From NCBI GenBank assembly GCA_017458085.1, contig JAFTGE010000007.1, positions 1-37,701 on the forward strand: a stretch of DNA of 37,701 nt, written 5' to 3'. The notes beneath the pieces were generated by a model, which saw only the letters and a program-made list of their open reading frames with translations, had not been told where the DNA came from and did no database searches. Source of the DNA: Oscillospiraceae bacterium (GTDB lineage Bacteria > Bacillota > Clostridia > Oscillospirales > Oscillospiraceae). Below are positions 30,909 through 37,701 of the stretch, one piece after another (the stretch's first letter is position 1; each line of letters opens with the position of its first letter). The translations under genes were made by a program, and so were the position numbers.

Positions 30909-32249
30909 ATGAAAGAATTCGTGCCCGTGTATGTTCCGGTCGGCGTGCCGACCTTCCATCTGGAGAGCGCCCAGGATCAGTTCGACCGTTCGGTGAGCAT
31001 GCTCCGCTCGGTGGACGAGCGCTTTGTCTGCCCGGATCAGATGCTGCTGACGCTGGACGCGCTGCGTGCTTTTCTGGACACGGTGCAGCCCGATTTGATC
31101 GTGTTTCAAAACCTGACCTTCGCCAACGCCGCTTATATGGCCGAGGTGCTGCGCCGCTTTGACTGTCCGCTGCTGCTGTGGACGCTGCGCGAGCCGGTCA
31201 TCGACGGCGGCCGCCTGCGCCTCAACTCCCTGACCGGGGCCTATTCCGCGGCCAACACGCTCCGCGCTTTTGATCACCGGCCCTTCGGCTATGTTTTCGG
31301 CGCACCCGGGGAGGACGCCGTCACCGCCGCCGTGACCGCCTGGGTCAGGGCCGCCGCGGTCAAGCACGCGATGCGCTCGCTGCGCATGGCCGCCGTGGGC
31401 CATACGCCCCAGGGCTTCGGCTTCGGCCGCGCGCTGGACAGCGAGCTGATGCAGGTCTTCGGCGTGGAGCTGGAGGCTATCGAGGCGCGGGAGCTGATCG
31501 ATATGGCCAAGCGCTATACGGACGAGGAATGCGCCGACTATCTGCGCGAGACCGAGCAGGCCACCTGCGGCTTCGATAAGACCCCGGAGGCCAATCGCCT
31601 GGATCACGCCCGGCTGTATAAGGCGTACACCGACTATGTCAAGTCCCACGGCATCGGCGCGCTGGCCTCCCGCTGCTGGCCGGATTTCTTCACCGCCTTC
31701 GGCACGCCCGTGTGCACGGTGCTGTCGCTTCTCAACGATCTGGGTGTGGCGGCGGCCTGCGAGGCGGATATCTACGGCGCCCTCTCCATGTGGGTGGGCA
31801 TGTTCCTGAGCGGAGAGCCTGTCTTCTTCGGGGACCCCGTCTCCCTTGACGAGGGGGAGAATACCGTCACCTTCTGGCACTGCGGGGCGGCGGCCTGTTC
31901 ACTGGCGCGGCACGATACCGGCGCGGTGGTGGGCGTGCACCCCAACCGTAAGATCGGCCCGGCCATGGACTTTGGGTGCGAGGCGTTTCCCGCGGCCACG
32001 ATCTTCCGCATCGGGCGCGAACCGGACGGCTCCTTCCGCTTTTTCATTGCCGAGGGCGAGGCGCTGGATAAGCCCAAGCAGTTTATCGGCACGTCCGTCG
32101 TTGTGCGCACCGACGCCGACAGCCGCCGGCTCGTGGAGCAGAGCGTGCGCGCCGGGTTTGAGCCGCACTTTGCGGTCATCAAGGGCCGCTGGGGTGACAG
32201 TCTCGCGGCGCTGGCCGAGATGCTCGGCTTCCCGGTGTGCCGCTATTAA
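30909..32249 (+). CDS. fucose/arabinose-isomerase-fold sugar isomerase
   Basis: 446 aa. The C-terminal half matches the L-fucose/L-arabinose isomerase superfamily: metal-ligand candidates Glu285 in ACEADIYGALS, Asp309 in FFGDP and His324 in VTFWHCGAAACSLA. The N-terminal half has the Rossmann-like PDLIVFQNLTFANAAYMAEV region (61-80). Its length is closer to short isomerase-family members than to FucI (about 590 aa), so it is probably not fucose isomerase itself. Sulfoquinovose isomerases are reported from this superfamily. It is divergent from the transketolase operon with mirror-image promoters. GAGGG precedes ATG 30909. Confidence 0.75.
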   Translation: MKEFVPVYVPVGVPTFHLESAQDQFDRSVSMLRSVDERFVCPDQMLLTLDALRAFLDTVQPDLIVFQNLTFANAAYMAEVLRRFDCPLLLWTLREPVIDGGRLRLNSLTGAYSAANTLRAFDHRPFGYVFGAPGEDAVTAAVTAWVRAAAVKHAMRSLRMAAVGHTPQGFGFGRALDSELMQVFGVELEAIEARELIDMAKRYTDEECADYLRETEQATCGFDKTPEANRLDHARLYKAYTDYVKSHGIGALASRCWPDFFTAFGTPVCTVLSLLNDLGVAAACEADIYGALSMWVGMFLSGEPVFFGDPVSLDEGENTVTFWHCGAAACSLARHDTGAVVGVHPNRKIGPAMDFGCEAFPAATIFRIGREPDGSFRFFIAEGEALDKPKQFIGTSVVVRTDADSRRLVEQSVRAGFEPHFAVIKGRWGDSLAALAEMLGFPVCRY

Positions 32250-32291
32250 CCGACAAAACCCCCGGACGTAAGTCCGGGGGTTTTGTCGGTT
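32248..32291. terminator. strong bidirectional terminator
   Basis: Perfect 20-bp stem (32248-32267 with 32272-32291), loop GTAA, with AAAA and TTTT inside the arms around a CCCCCGGAC/GTCCGGGGG core. The left arm begins within the stop codon of the isomerase gene. Confidence 0.92.
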
Positions 32292-32297
32292 ATGGGG

Positions 32298-33671
32298 TTA
32301 ATCTACAACTTCGCTCAGGCGCCGATCCATTCCCTTGAGAGCGCTGCGCAGGAAGAAGAAGCTGGCGATGAGGGAGACGATCTCCGCAATGGGGAAGCAC
32401 CACCAGACATTGTCCACATTGCCCGTCTGAGCCAGCAGCCAGGCCGAGGGAATCAGCGCCACGACCTGACGCAGGATGGAGACGAACAGGGAGTACAGAC
32501 TCTTATCCAGCGCCTGGCACACGGAGCCTGCGATGATGCAGAAGCCCGCGAACAGGAAGGAGATGCTGATGCGCCGCAGGGCGGGCACGCCGATGGCCAG
32601 CATCGTGGGCGAGGGGTTGAAGATCCCCAGCAGCAGGCCGGGGAAGAGCTGGAAGCAGATCAGCCCCAGCACCGTAAAGCAGGAGGCGTAGAGCACGCCG
32701 TAGCGGATCGTGCGGTAAATGCGCTCCTTTTTCCGCGCGCCGTAGTTGTAGCCGATAATGGGAATCAGGCCGTTGTTGAGACCGAAGACGGGCATGAAGA
32801 AGAAGCTCTGTACCTTGAAGTAGGCCCCGTAGACGGCAACGGCGGTGGAGGTAAAGCCGATGAGGATGATGTTCATCAGGTAGTTGGTAACGGAGCCGAT
32901 GCACATCATCAGGATGGACGGGAAGCCGATGCGGTAGATGTCCCGGATGATCCGGCCGAAGGGTCGGATGTCGGACAGGCGGATGGGAATCTCCCGGTTG
33001 CGCTTGAGCTGGAAGAACAGACCGACCCCTGCGCCCACGGCCTGGCCGATCACGGTGGCAATGGCGGCGCCGGCGGTGCCCATGGCGGGCAGACCCAGCC
33101 AGCCGTAGATGAAGAAGGGGTCGAGGATGATGTTGGTCACCGCGCCGATCATCTGCGTCCACATGGACAGCTTCGTCAGTCCCGTGGACTGGAGCAGGCG
33201 CTCCATGCCGATCTCAAAATATACGAACAAGGAGCCGATGGTCACGATGCGCAGGTAAGAGTCGGCGGAGCTGCGGATGCTTTCGATATTCGTCTGAGAG
33301 TGGACAAAAGCGTCGGCGGCAAAAATGCCGAACAGGGCCATCAGCGCCCAGCAGCAGAAGCTCAGGAAGATGGCGGTGCCGGCCACGCGGCTGGCCTCGG
33401 CCTGATCACGGCGGCCCAGCGCGCGGGAGACCAGGGTGCTCACGCCGACGCCGGTGCCGGTGCCGAGGCCGATCATGATATTCTGCGCCGGGAAGGCCAG
33501 CGACAGCGCCGACAGGCAGTCCTCCGAAACCTGCGCCACATAGATGCTGTCCACCACGTTGTACAGCGCCTGCACCAGCATGGACAGAATCATCGGCACC
33601 GCCATCGTCAGCAGCAGCCGACCCTCGGGCATCTCGCCCATACGCCGGGAATCCAATTTTTGCATTGCCAT
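32298..33671 (-). CDS. MATE-family efflux transporter
   Basis: 457 aa with 12 membrane segments. The first helix region LLLTMAVPMILSMLVQALYN, then VVDSIYVAQVSEDCLSALSL is characteristic of the DinF/NorM-like MATE branch, which exports drugs or metabolites by Na+ or H+ antiport. The ribosome site is weak (AGGTGAT). It is convergent with the isomerase gene and has its own promoter, so nothing ties it to the sugar cluster. Substrate unknown. Confidence 0.92.
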   Translation of the reverse strand: MAMQKLDSRRMGEMPEGRLLLTMAVPMILSMLVQALYNVVDSIYVAQVSEDCLSALSLAFPAQNIMIGLGTGTGVGVSTLVSRALGRRDQAEASRVAGTAIFLSFCCWALMALFGIFAADAFVHSQTNIESIRSSADSYLRIVTIGSLFVYFEIGMERLLQSTGLTKLSMWTQMIGAVTNIILDPFFIYGWLGLPAMGTAGAAIATVIGQAVGAGVGLFFQLKRNREIPIRLSDIRPFGRIIRDIYRIGFPSILMMCIGSVTNYLMNIILIGFTSTAVAVYGAYFKVQSFFFMPVFGLNNGLIPIIGYNYGARKKERIYRTIRYGVLYASCFTVLGLICFQLFPGLLLGIFNPSPTMLAIGVPALRRISISFLFAGFCIIAGSVCQALDKSLYSLFVSILRQVVALIPSAWLLAQTGNVDNVWWCFPIAEIVSLIASFFFLRSALKGMDRRLSEVVD

Positions 33672-33705
33672 GATATATCACCTGTTTTTCTATAGCTAAA
33701 TGAAT

Positions 33706-33734
33706 ACTATATCAGAAACTGCGGCTTTCGACAA
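33706..33734 (-). promoter_or_regulatory. promoter of the MATE gene
   Basis: Minus strand TTGTCG (33734-33729), 17 bp spacer, TATAGT (33711-33706). Confidence 0.6.
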
Positions 33735-33798
33735 GGGCTTTTCCGCAGGAAAAGCATATGCCGCTATAGTTTTCACGTTTTTTACCATGCCGGACGTG

Positions 33799-33827
33799 TT
33801 GACTTGATGCTGCTTTTGCGGTAAAAT
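33799..33827 (+). promoter_or_regulatory. promoter of holB-ricT
   Basis: TTGACT (33799-33804), 17 bp spacer, TAAAAT (33822-33827), about 30 bp before the holB start. Confidence 0.7.
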
Positions 33828-33859
33828 ATATTGATATCGTGCGGAAAGGCGGGGTGAAG

Positions 33860-34672
33860 ATGGCGCAGTTCGACAGAGCCGAGGCCGGTCGGATTCCCCA
33901 TGCCTGCCTGATCTGCGCGCCCACGGAGGAGACCGCCCTGCAAAAGGCGCGCTCTCTTGCCGCCGCCGCGGTGTGCAGCGGCACGGGGAAAAAGCCCTGC
34001 GGCCTCTGCCGCGATTGCCGCAAAGCCGCCGCGGATGTCCACCCGGACATCATTACCGTCCGGCGTCTGACAGACGACAAGGGTAAGCTCCGGCAGAATA
34101 TCACGGTGGACCAGGTCCGTGAGATGATTGCCGACGCGAGCCTGCTGCCCAACGAGGCCGCCCAAAAGGTCTACATCATCCGCGAGGCGGAGACCATGAA
34201 CCCCAGCGCCCAGAACGCGGCGCTGAAATTGCTGGAGGAACCGCCCGCCGGTGTGAGCTTTCTGCTGTGCACGGTCAATACCCAGCTGCTGCTGGCCACC
34301 GTTCGCTCCCGCTGTGAGCAGATCACCGTGGCCGGGGAGGGTGAGGACGGCGACGAGGAAGTGCGCGCACTGGCGTCGGCCTACCTCAAGGCGGTTTCTA
34401 CCGGGGATGCGGCCCAGCTGCTGCGCTGGTGCGCGGCGAACGACGGCGTGGATCTGCGCACGGCGTCGGCCTTCATTGAGCAGGTCAGGCTCCTTTTGGC
34501 GGACATGCTCTGCGGCCGGCGGAAAAGCGGCGGCCTGTCCAAGGCGGATATGCTGCGGCTCGTGGCGCTGATGGATCGATGCGCACGGTATGGCAAGGTC
34601 AACACAGGCGTCAGGCATTTATTCGGGCTGCTGGCAGTACAGTCGCTGCCGGACAGCGGAAACAGAGGATAG
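33860..34672 (+). CDS. holB: DNA polymerase III delta' subunit
   Basis: 270 aa clamp-loader AAA+ protein. It carries the zinc-site cysteines CSGTGKKPCGLCRDC (about 41-55), the delta'-type NITVDQVREMI, KVYIIREAETMNPSAQNAAL and KLLEEPP motifs, and SRC in VRSRCEQI. The Walker A position has no GxxGxGK, as expected for the non-ATPase delta' subunit. ATG 33860 was preferred to GTG 33839 because of the AAAGGCGGGG stretch before it. ricT follows by 5 bp, an order conserved in Firmicutes. Confidence 0.88.
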   Translation: MAQFDRAEAGRIPHACLICAPTEETALQKARSLAAAAVCSGTGKKPCGLCRDCRKAAADVHPDIITVRRLTDDKGKLRQNITVDQVREMIADASLLPNEAAQKVYIIREAETMNPSAQNAALKLLEEPPAGVSFLLCTVNTQLLLATVRSRCEQITVAGEGEDGDEEVRALASAYLKAVSTGDAAQLLRWCAANDGVDLRTASAFIEQVRLLLADMLCGRRKSGGLSKADMLRLVALMDRCARYGKVNTGVRHLFGLLAVQSLPDSGNRG

Positions 34673-34677
34673 ATATT

Positions 34678-36018
34678 TTGATCGAAGTAGTAAGCATTAA
34701 ATTCAAAAACCGGGGGAAGTGTTATTTCTTTTCTCCCAACGGCCTGGATGTGCGCACCGGCGACAAGGTCATCGTCGAGACCGCCAAGGGTCTTGAGATC
34801 GCCGATTGCTCCCGCGGCAACCATACCGTCATGGATACCGCCGTGGTGCAGCCGCTGCGCCCGGTGCTGCGCATTGCGACAAAGGACGATCTGCGCGTGG
34901 CGCAGCTGAACGTTCAGCGCGAAAAGGAAGCCTTTGAAATCTGCCAGAAGAAGATCGCCGAGCATGGGCTGGATATGAAGCTGGTGGATGTGGAGTGCAA
35001 TTTTGAGGGCACGAAGACGATGTTCTTCTTTACCTCCGACGGCCGCGTGGACTTTCGCGAGCTGGTCAAGGATCTGGCTGGCATCTTCCGCAACCGCATC
35101 GAGCTTCGGCAGATCGGCGTGCGCGACGAGGCCAAAATGATCGGCGGCATCGGCATCTGCGGCCGCCCCTATTGCTGCAGCCAGTTTTTGGACGATTTCC
35201 AGCCGGTGTCCACCAAGATGGCCAAGGTGCAGTCGCTGTCCCTCAACCCCACCAAGATCTCCGGCAGCTGCGGCAGGCTGATGTGCTGCCTGCGCTATGA
35301 GCAGGAGGCTTATGAGGACCTGGTCAAGAAGGTGCCCAAGCAGGGCAGCTTTGTGGAAACCAAGGATGGCTTCGGCACCGCGGTGTCCGTCAATGTCCTG
35401 CGCTCCACGGTCAAGGTGCGTCTGGACGGGGAGAACGATGAGCTGCACACCTACAAGGCCAATGAGCTGATCGCCGTGCCCGGCGGCCGCCCCAAGGACG
35501 GGGAGCAGCCGGTTTCCACCTTCCACTATGTCCCGGAACCGGAGGAGCCGGAGGAGACCGAGGACCCCTGGCTGGTGGAGCCGCAGTTTAACAGCGTGGA
35601 GCTGGCGCCGGAGACCCCGGCGGAACCCAGGAAGACCGGCCGCCGGCGCAGCCGCAGATCCCGGCAGGGAGAAGCCAAGGTCGAGGTCAAGGCCGAGGGG
35701 AAGGGCGAAGGAAAGACCGTGGTAAAGCGCGAGGCGCGCCCCGAGGCCAAGCCGGAATCCGGCGAGGCGAAAGAGGGGGCACCCGCCCGTTCCCGCAGAG
35801 GAGGACGGGGCCGCGCCAAGGGAACAAAGGTCGAGGTCAGGGCACACAGCCAGGAGACTTCCCAGCAGCAGCCCAAGCAGAAGAAGGAGGCGCCCAAGCC
35901 CGCCGCCAAGGAGGAGGCCGCCGGCGCGAAGGAGGGCAGCGCCCGCAAGAGCAATCGCCGCCGCTATTATCACGGCAAACCGAAAGCCTCCGGCGGACAG
36001 CCCAAGGCAAATCCGTAA
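34678..36018 (+). CDS. ricT: PSP1-domain regulator RicT (YaaT) with a long disordered tail
   Basis: 446 aa. Residues 1-270 are RicT: start (M)IEVVSIKFKNRGKCYFFSPN, then the cysteine-rich core ICGRPYCCSQFLDDFQPVST and KISGSCGRLMCCLRYEQEAY. RicT with RicA and RicF forms an Fe-S containing complex that adjusts RNase Y and affects sporulation and competence. The start is TTG 34678, with AGAGGA 8 bp upstream, matching family N-termini. Residues from about 275 on are a Lys/Arg/Glu/Pro/Ala-rich tail (e.g. KTGRRRSRRSRQGE), absent from the 275-aa B. subtilis protein; it is probably unstructured and may bind RNA. Confidence 0.9.
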   Translation: MIEVVSIKFKNRGKCYFFSPNGLDVRTGDKVIVETAKGLEIADCSRGNHTVMDTAVVQPLRPVLRIATKDDLRVAQLNVQREKEAFEICQKKIAEHGLDMKLVDVECNFEGTKTMFFFTSDGRVDFRELVKDLAGIFRNRIELRQIGVRDEAKMIGGIGICGRPYCCSQFLDDFQPVSTKMAKVQSLSLNPTKISGSCGRLMCCLRYEQEAYEDLVKKVPKQGSFVETKDGFGTAVSVNVLRSTVKVRLDGENDELHTYKANELIAVPGGRPKDGEQPVSTFHYVPEPEEPEETEDPWLVEPQFNSVELAPETPAEPRKTGRRRSRRSRQGEAKVEVKAEGKGEGKTVVKREARPEAKPESGEAKEGAPARSRRGGRGRAKGTKVEVRAHSQETSQQQPKQKKEAPKPAAKEEAAGAKEGSARKSNRRRYYHGKPKASGGQPKANP

Positions 36019-36073
36019 GAAAAAGAGACGGTCTTAAAATATTGAAATCCTTTCAAAAACAGGAGGAAAAACC

Positions 36074-37111
36074 ATGAGCACCAGCAAAGCGGTTGCCGGC
36101 AAGGACGGCAACATGTATGTCCCCTTCGACGAGCGCACGGGCGGGAGCTCCGTGGTGTTCTTCACCCGCGATCTGTCAGAGGACGGGCTGAAAAAGATTT
36201 ATGACAAGGTCAGCTCTGTGCTGACGGGCAAGGTGGCGATCAAGCTGCACACCGGCGAGGCCGAGGGACCCAACATTATCCCGCGTCCCTGGGTGAAGGC
36301 GCTGGTCGAGTCCCGGCTGCCGGAGGCCACCATCGTAGAGACCAACACCTACTATGAGGGCACCCGCTACACCACCGAGGATCACCGCAAGACCCTGGAG
36401 GTCAACGGCTGGACCTTCTGCCCGGTCGACATCACCGACGCCGAGGGCGTGACCACGCTGCCGGTCAAGGGCGGCAAGTGGTTTGAGGAAATGCACGTCG
36501 GCCAGAGCCTGCCCAGCTATGATTCCCTGCTGGTGCTGACCCACTTCAAGGGCCACACCATGGGCGGCTTCGGCGGCTCCAACAAGAATATCGGCATCGG
36601 CTGCGCCGACGGCAGGATCGGCAAGAAGGAGATCCACACCTATCCCGACGGCGATATGTGGAGCATCGCGGAGGAAGAGCTGATGGAGCGCATCAGCGAG
36701 AGCACCAAGGCCACGGTGGATCATTTCGCGCCCCATGTCTGCTTTATCAACACCATGCGCAATATGTCCGTGGACTGCGACTGCGCCGGACCCGATGCCG
36801 AGCCTGTCGTCACGCCGGACGTGGGCATCCTCGCCTCGCTGGATATCCTGGCGGTGGACAACGCCTGCATCGACCTGCTGTACAATCTCCCGGAAGATGG
36901 CGGCAAGGAGCTGATCGAACGCGTGGAGACCCGCCATGGCCTGCGTCAGCTGAGCTATATGAAGGAGCTCGGCATGGGCAATGACCGCTACACGCTGATC
37001 GATATTGACAACGGCGACGCGGTCATCACCGCCGCCGAGGCCGTCAAAGACGTCAAGTCCGGGTGGAGGCCGGATCGCTATAACACCTTCTGGGGCCGCA
37101 ACAGGCATTAA
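36074..37111 (+). CDS. DUF362-domain protein (COG2768-like)
   Basis: 345 aa. Family features: VVFFTRDLSEDGLKKIYDKV, the HTGEAEGPNIIPRPWVKAL segment, LVLTHFKGHTMGGFGGSNKN and CADGRIGKKEIHT, then DVGILASLDILAVDNACIDL. Many members end in a ferredoxin-like 2[4Fe-4S] domain; this one stops without it, although CDCAGPD remains in the core. Function unknown; a redox or Fe-S role is generally supposed. GGAGG precedes ATG 36074. A small symmetry TTGAAA-TCC-TTTCAA lies upstream; no clear separate promoter was found, so it may be read through from ricT. Confidence 0.85.
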   Translation: MSTSKAVAGKDGNMYVPFDERTGGSSVVFFTRDLSEDGLKKIYDKVSSVLTGKVAIKLHTGEAEGPNIIPRPWVKALVESRLPEATIVETNTYYEGTRYTTEDHRKTLEVNGWTFCPVDITDAEGVTTLPVKGGKWFEEMHVGQSLPSYDSLLVLTHFKGHTMGGFGGSNKNIGIGCADGRIGKKEIHTYPDGDMWSIAEEELMERISESTKATVDHFAPHVCFINTMRNMSVDCDCAGPDAEPVVTPDVGILASLDILAVDNACIDLLYNLPEDGGKELIERVETRHGLRQLSYMKELGMGNDRYTLIDIDNGDAVITAAEAVKDVKSGWRPDRYNTFWGRNRH

Positions 37112-37128
37112 TTCATACCATGCATGAG

Positions 37129-37159
37129 AAAACCGCACCGGTTTGACCGGTGCGGTTTT
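37129..37159. terminator. bidirectional terminator
   Basis: AAAACCGCACCGGT-TTG-ACCGGTGCGGTTTT, a perfect 14-bp stem between the convergent DUF362 and beta-galactosidase genes. Confidence 0.92.
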
Positions 37160-37168
37160 GCTTTTTAT

Positions 37169-37701
37169 TTATATTCCCTTGAAGCGGAACGTAAATTTCA
37201 GATCCTGCCCGGCGGGAAGCAGATACTCGGGGTGCGTTCTGGCACCCCAGGTGTCGTCTCCGCCTATGCCCATCTGCTGCATGGCCACGCGCACAACGCT
37301 GTAGTGCACCGGGGGCAGCTCATAGGCGTGCGCCGCGTTTTCCAGCTCGTGGGGCGTATAGGGAAGGACATTGACGTTCATCGCGTCGCCCGAAAAGAGC
37401 AGGCCGCGCCCTCTGCGGTCCACCACCCTGGCCCAGCGAACATCGCACTTGTTGCCGGATTCCTGCGGCACCAGGTAGCGCGCCAGATTTTCGGCCACCG
37501 GCTTTTCATAGACGCCCAGCTTCCCGCCGCGCCTGCGGTCGGCATAGGTCTCCTCGGGGCCGAGACCGTACCAGATGACCCGGTCATAATCGGCGCTGAG
37601 CTTGAAGAGCATGCCGAATTCCGGCATGTCGGGAAGACCCTCGACCGCGGCATAGGAGAGCGTCGTCTCCACAGTGCCGTCGCCGAAGACCTCATAGGAG
37701 A
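37169..37701 (-). CDS. GH2 beta-galactosidase, C-terminal part (5' end outside window)
   Basis: About 177 codons from the right edge to the stop at 37169. The text matches the C-terminal beta-galactosidase small-chain domain of LacZ-type GH2 enzymes: VIWYGLGPEETYADRRRGGK, then YLVPQESGNKCDVRW and MGIGGDDTWGARTHPEYLLP. This domain shapes the active site and is normally the end of a protein of about 1000 residues. The catalytic residues are outside the window. The frame stays open to 37701, so the gene starts further right. Confidence 0.85.
   Translation of the reverse strand, partial: SYEVFGDGTVETTLSYAAVEGLPDMPEFGMLFKLSADYDRVIWYGLGPEETYADRRRGGKLGVYEKPVAENLARYLVPQESGNKCDVRWARVVDRRGRGLLFSGDAMNVNVLPYTPHELENAAHAYELPPVHYSVVRVAMQQMGIGGDDTWGARTHPEYLLPAGQDLKFTFRFKGI

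Noticed and set aside
30909-32249. L-fucose isomerase (FucI) assignment
   Set aside because: The protein is about 145 residues shorter than FucI and is not with fucose genes; only superfamily membership is supported.
33737-33756. Hairpin GCTTTTCC-GCA-GGAAAAGC between the MATE and holB promoters
   Set aside because: It lies upstream of both predicted start points and lacks a T-tract, so no function could be assigned.
34381-35973. Minus-strand open frame of 530 codons
   Set aside because: Antisense shadow of holB and ricT; low-complexity Leu/Ala/Gly translation without family features.

Overview
The window is GC-rich DNA (roughly 60%) from a spore-forming, anaerobic Firmicute. Evidence for sporulation is spoIIP, spoVB, a SpoVK-like AAA+ ATPase and a LysM-GH18 spore-lytic type protein. 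Reverse rubrerythrin plus rubredoxin, and the holB-ricT and spoVB/hup/rqcP neighbourhoods, point to Clostridia. GC content and style suggest an Oscillospiraceae-like gut organism; this is an inference, since no rRNA or other marker is present.

Layout. 1-5.3 kb: the 5' end of pepF, the LysM-GH18 gene, the AAA+ ATPase, a nested inverted-repeat (MITE-like) element, then a GntR/YtrA-type regulator with an ABC transporter under a 50-bp palindromic operator. 5.3-9.2 kb: rqcP, hup, spoVB and an FAD-dependent dehydrogenase on the minus strand; the last has an attenuator-like leader. 9.3-13.2 kb: a zinc-ribbon/TPR/YD-repeat membrane protein, spoIIP, and a rubrerythrin-rubredoxin pair. 13.2-16.6 kb: a membrane acyltransferase, a lower-GC stretch with apparent gene debris, and an ECF sigma/anti-sigma pair. 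16.7-20.2 kb: glmS-guaA operon. 20.2-26 kb: a choline-type module made of a BCCT transporter, a winged-helix/LicC/LicA three-domain fusion, a divergent glycerophosphodiester phosphodiesterase and an MFS transporter. 26.1-32.3 kb: a sugar catabolic cluster with split transketolase, an RpiB-type isomerase, an iron-type alcohol dehydrogenase, a ROK repressor and a divergent fucose/arabinose-isomerase-like protein. 32.3-37.7 kb: a MATE transporter, holB-ricT, a DUF362 protein and the 3' end of a GH2 beta-galactosidase.

How the genes work together. The most interesting unit is the 26.1-32.3 kb cluster. It has aldose-ketose isomerase, transketolase, tetrose/pentose-phosphate-type isomerase and aldehyde reductase activities but no sugar kinase. 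This matches the outline of the sulfo-transketolase route for sulfoquinovose; the assignment is inferred. Two divergent promoters share a perfect 16-bp inverted repeat containing both -35 boxes, and a 12-bp-arm palindrome covers the operon start, probably the ROK operator. The second unit is the choline module: uptake (BCCT), kinase plus cytidylyltransferase with a built-in DNA-binding domain, and a phosphodiesterase that could release choline or glycerol phosphate from glycerophosphodiesters.

Most genes have good vegetative -35/-10 promoters with 16-18 bp spacers and are closed by strong, often bidirectional hairpin terminators. No tRNA, rRNA, CRISPR array, complete insertion sequence or prophage was seen.
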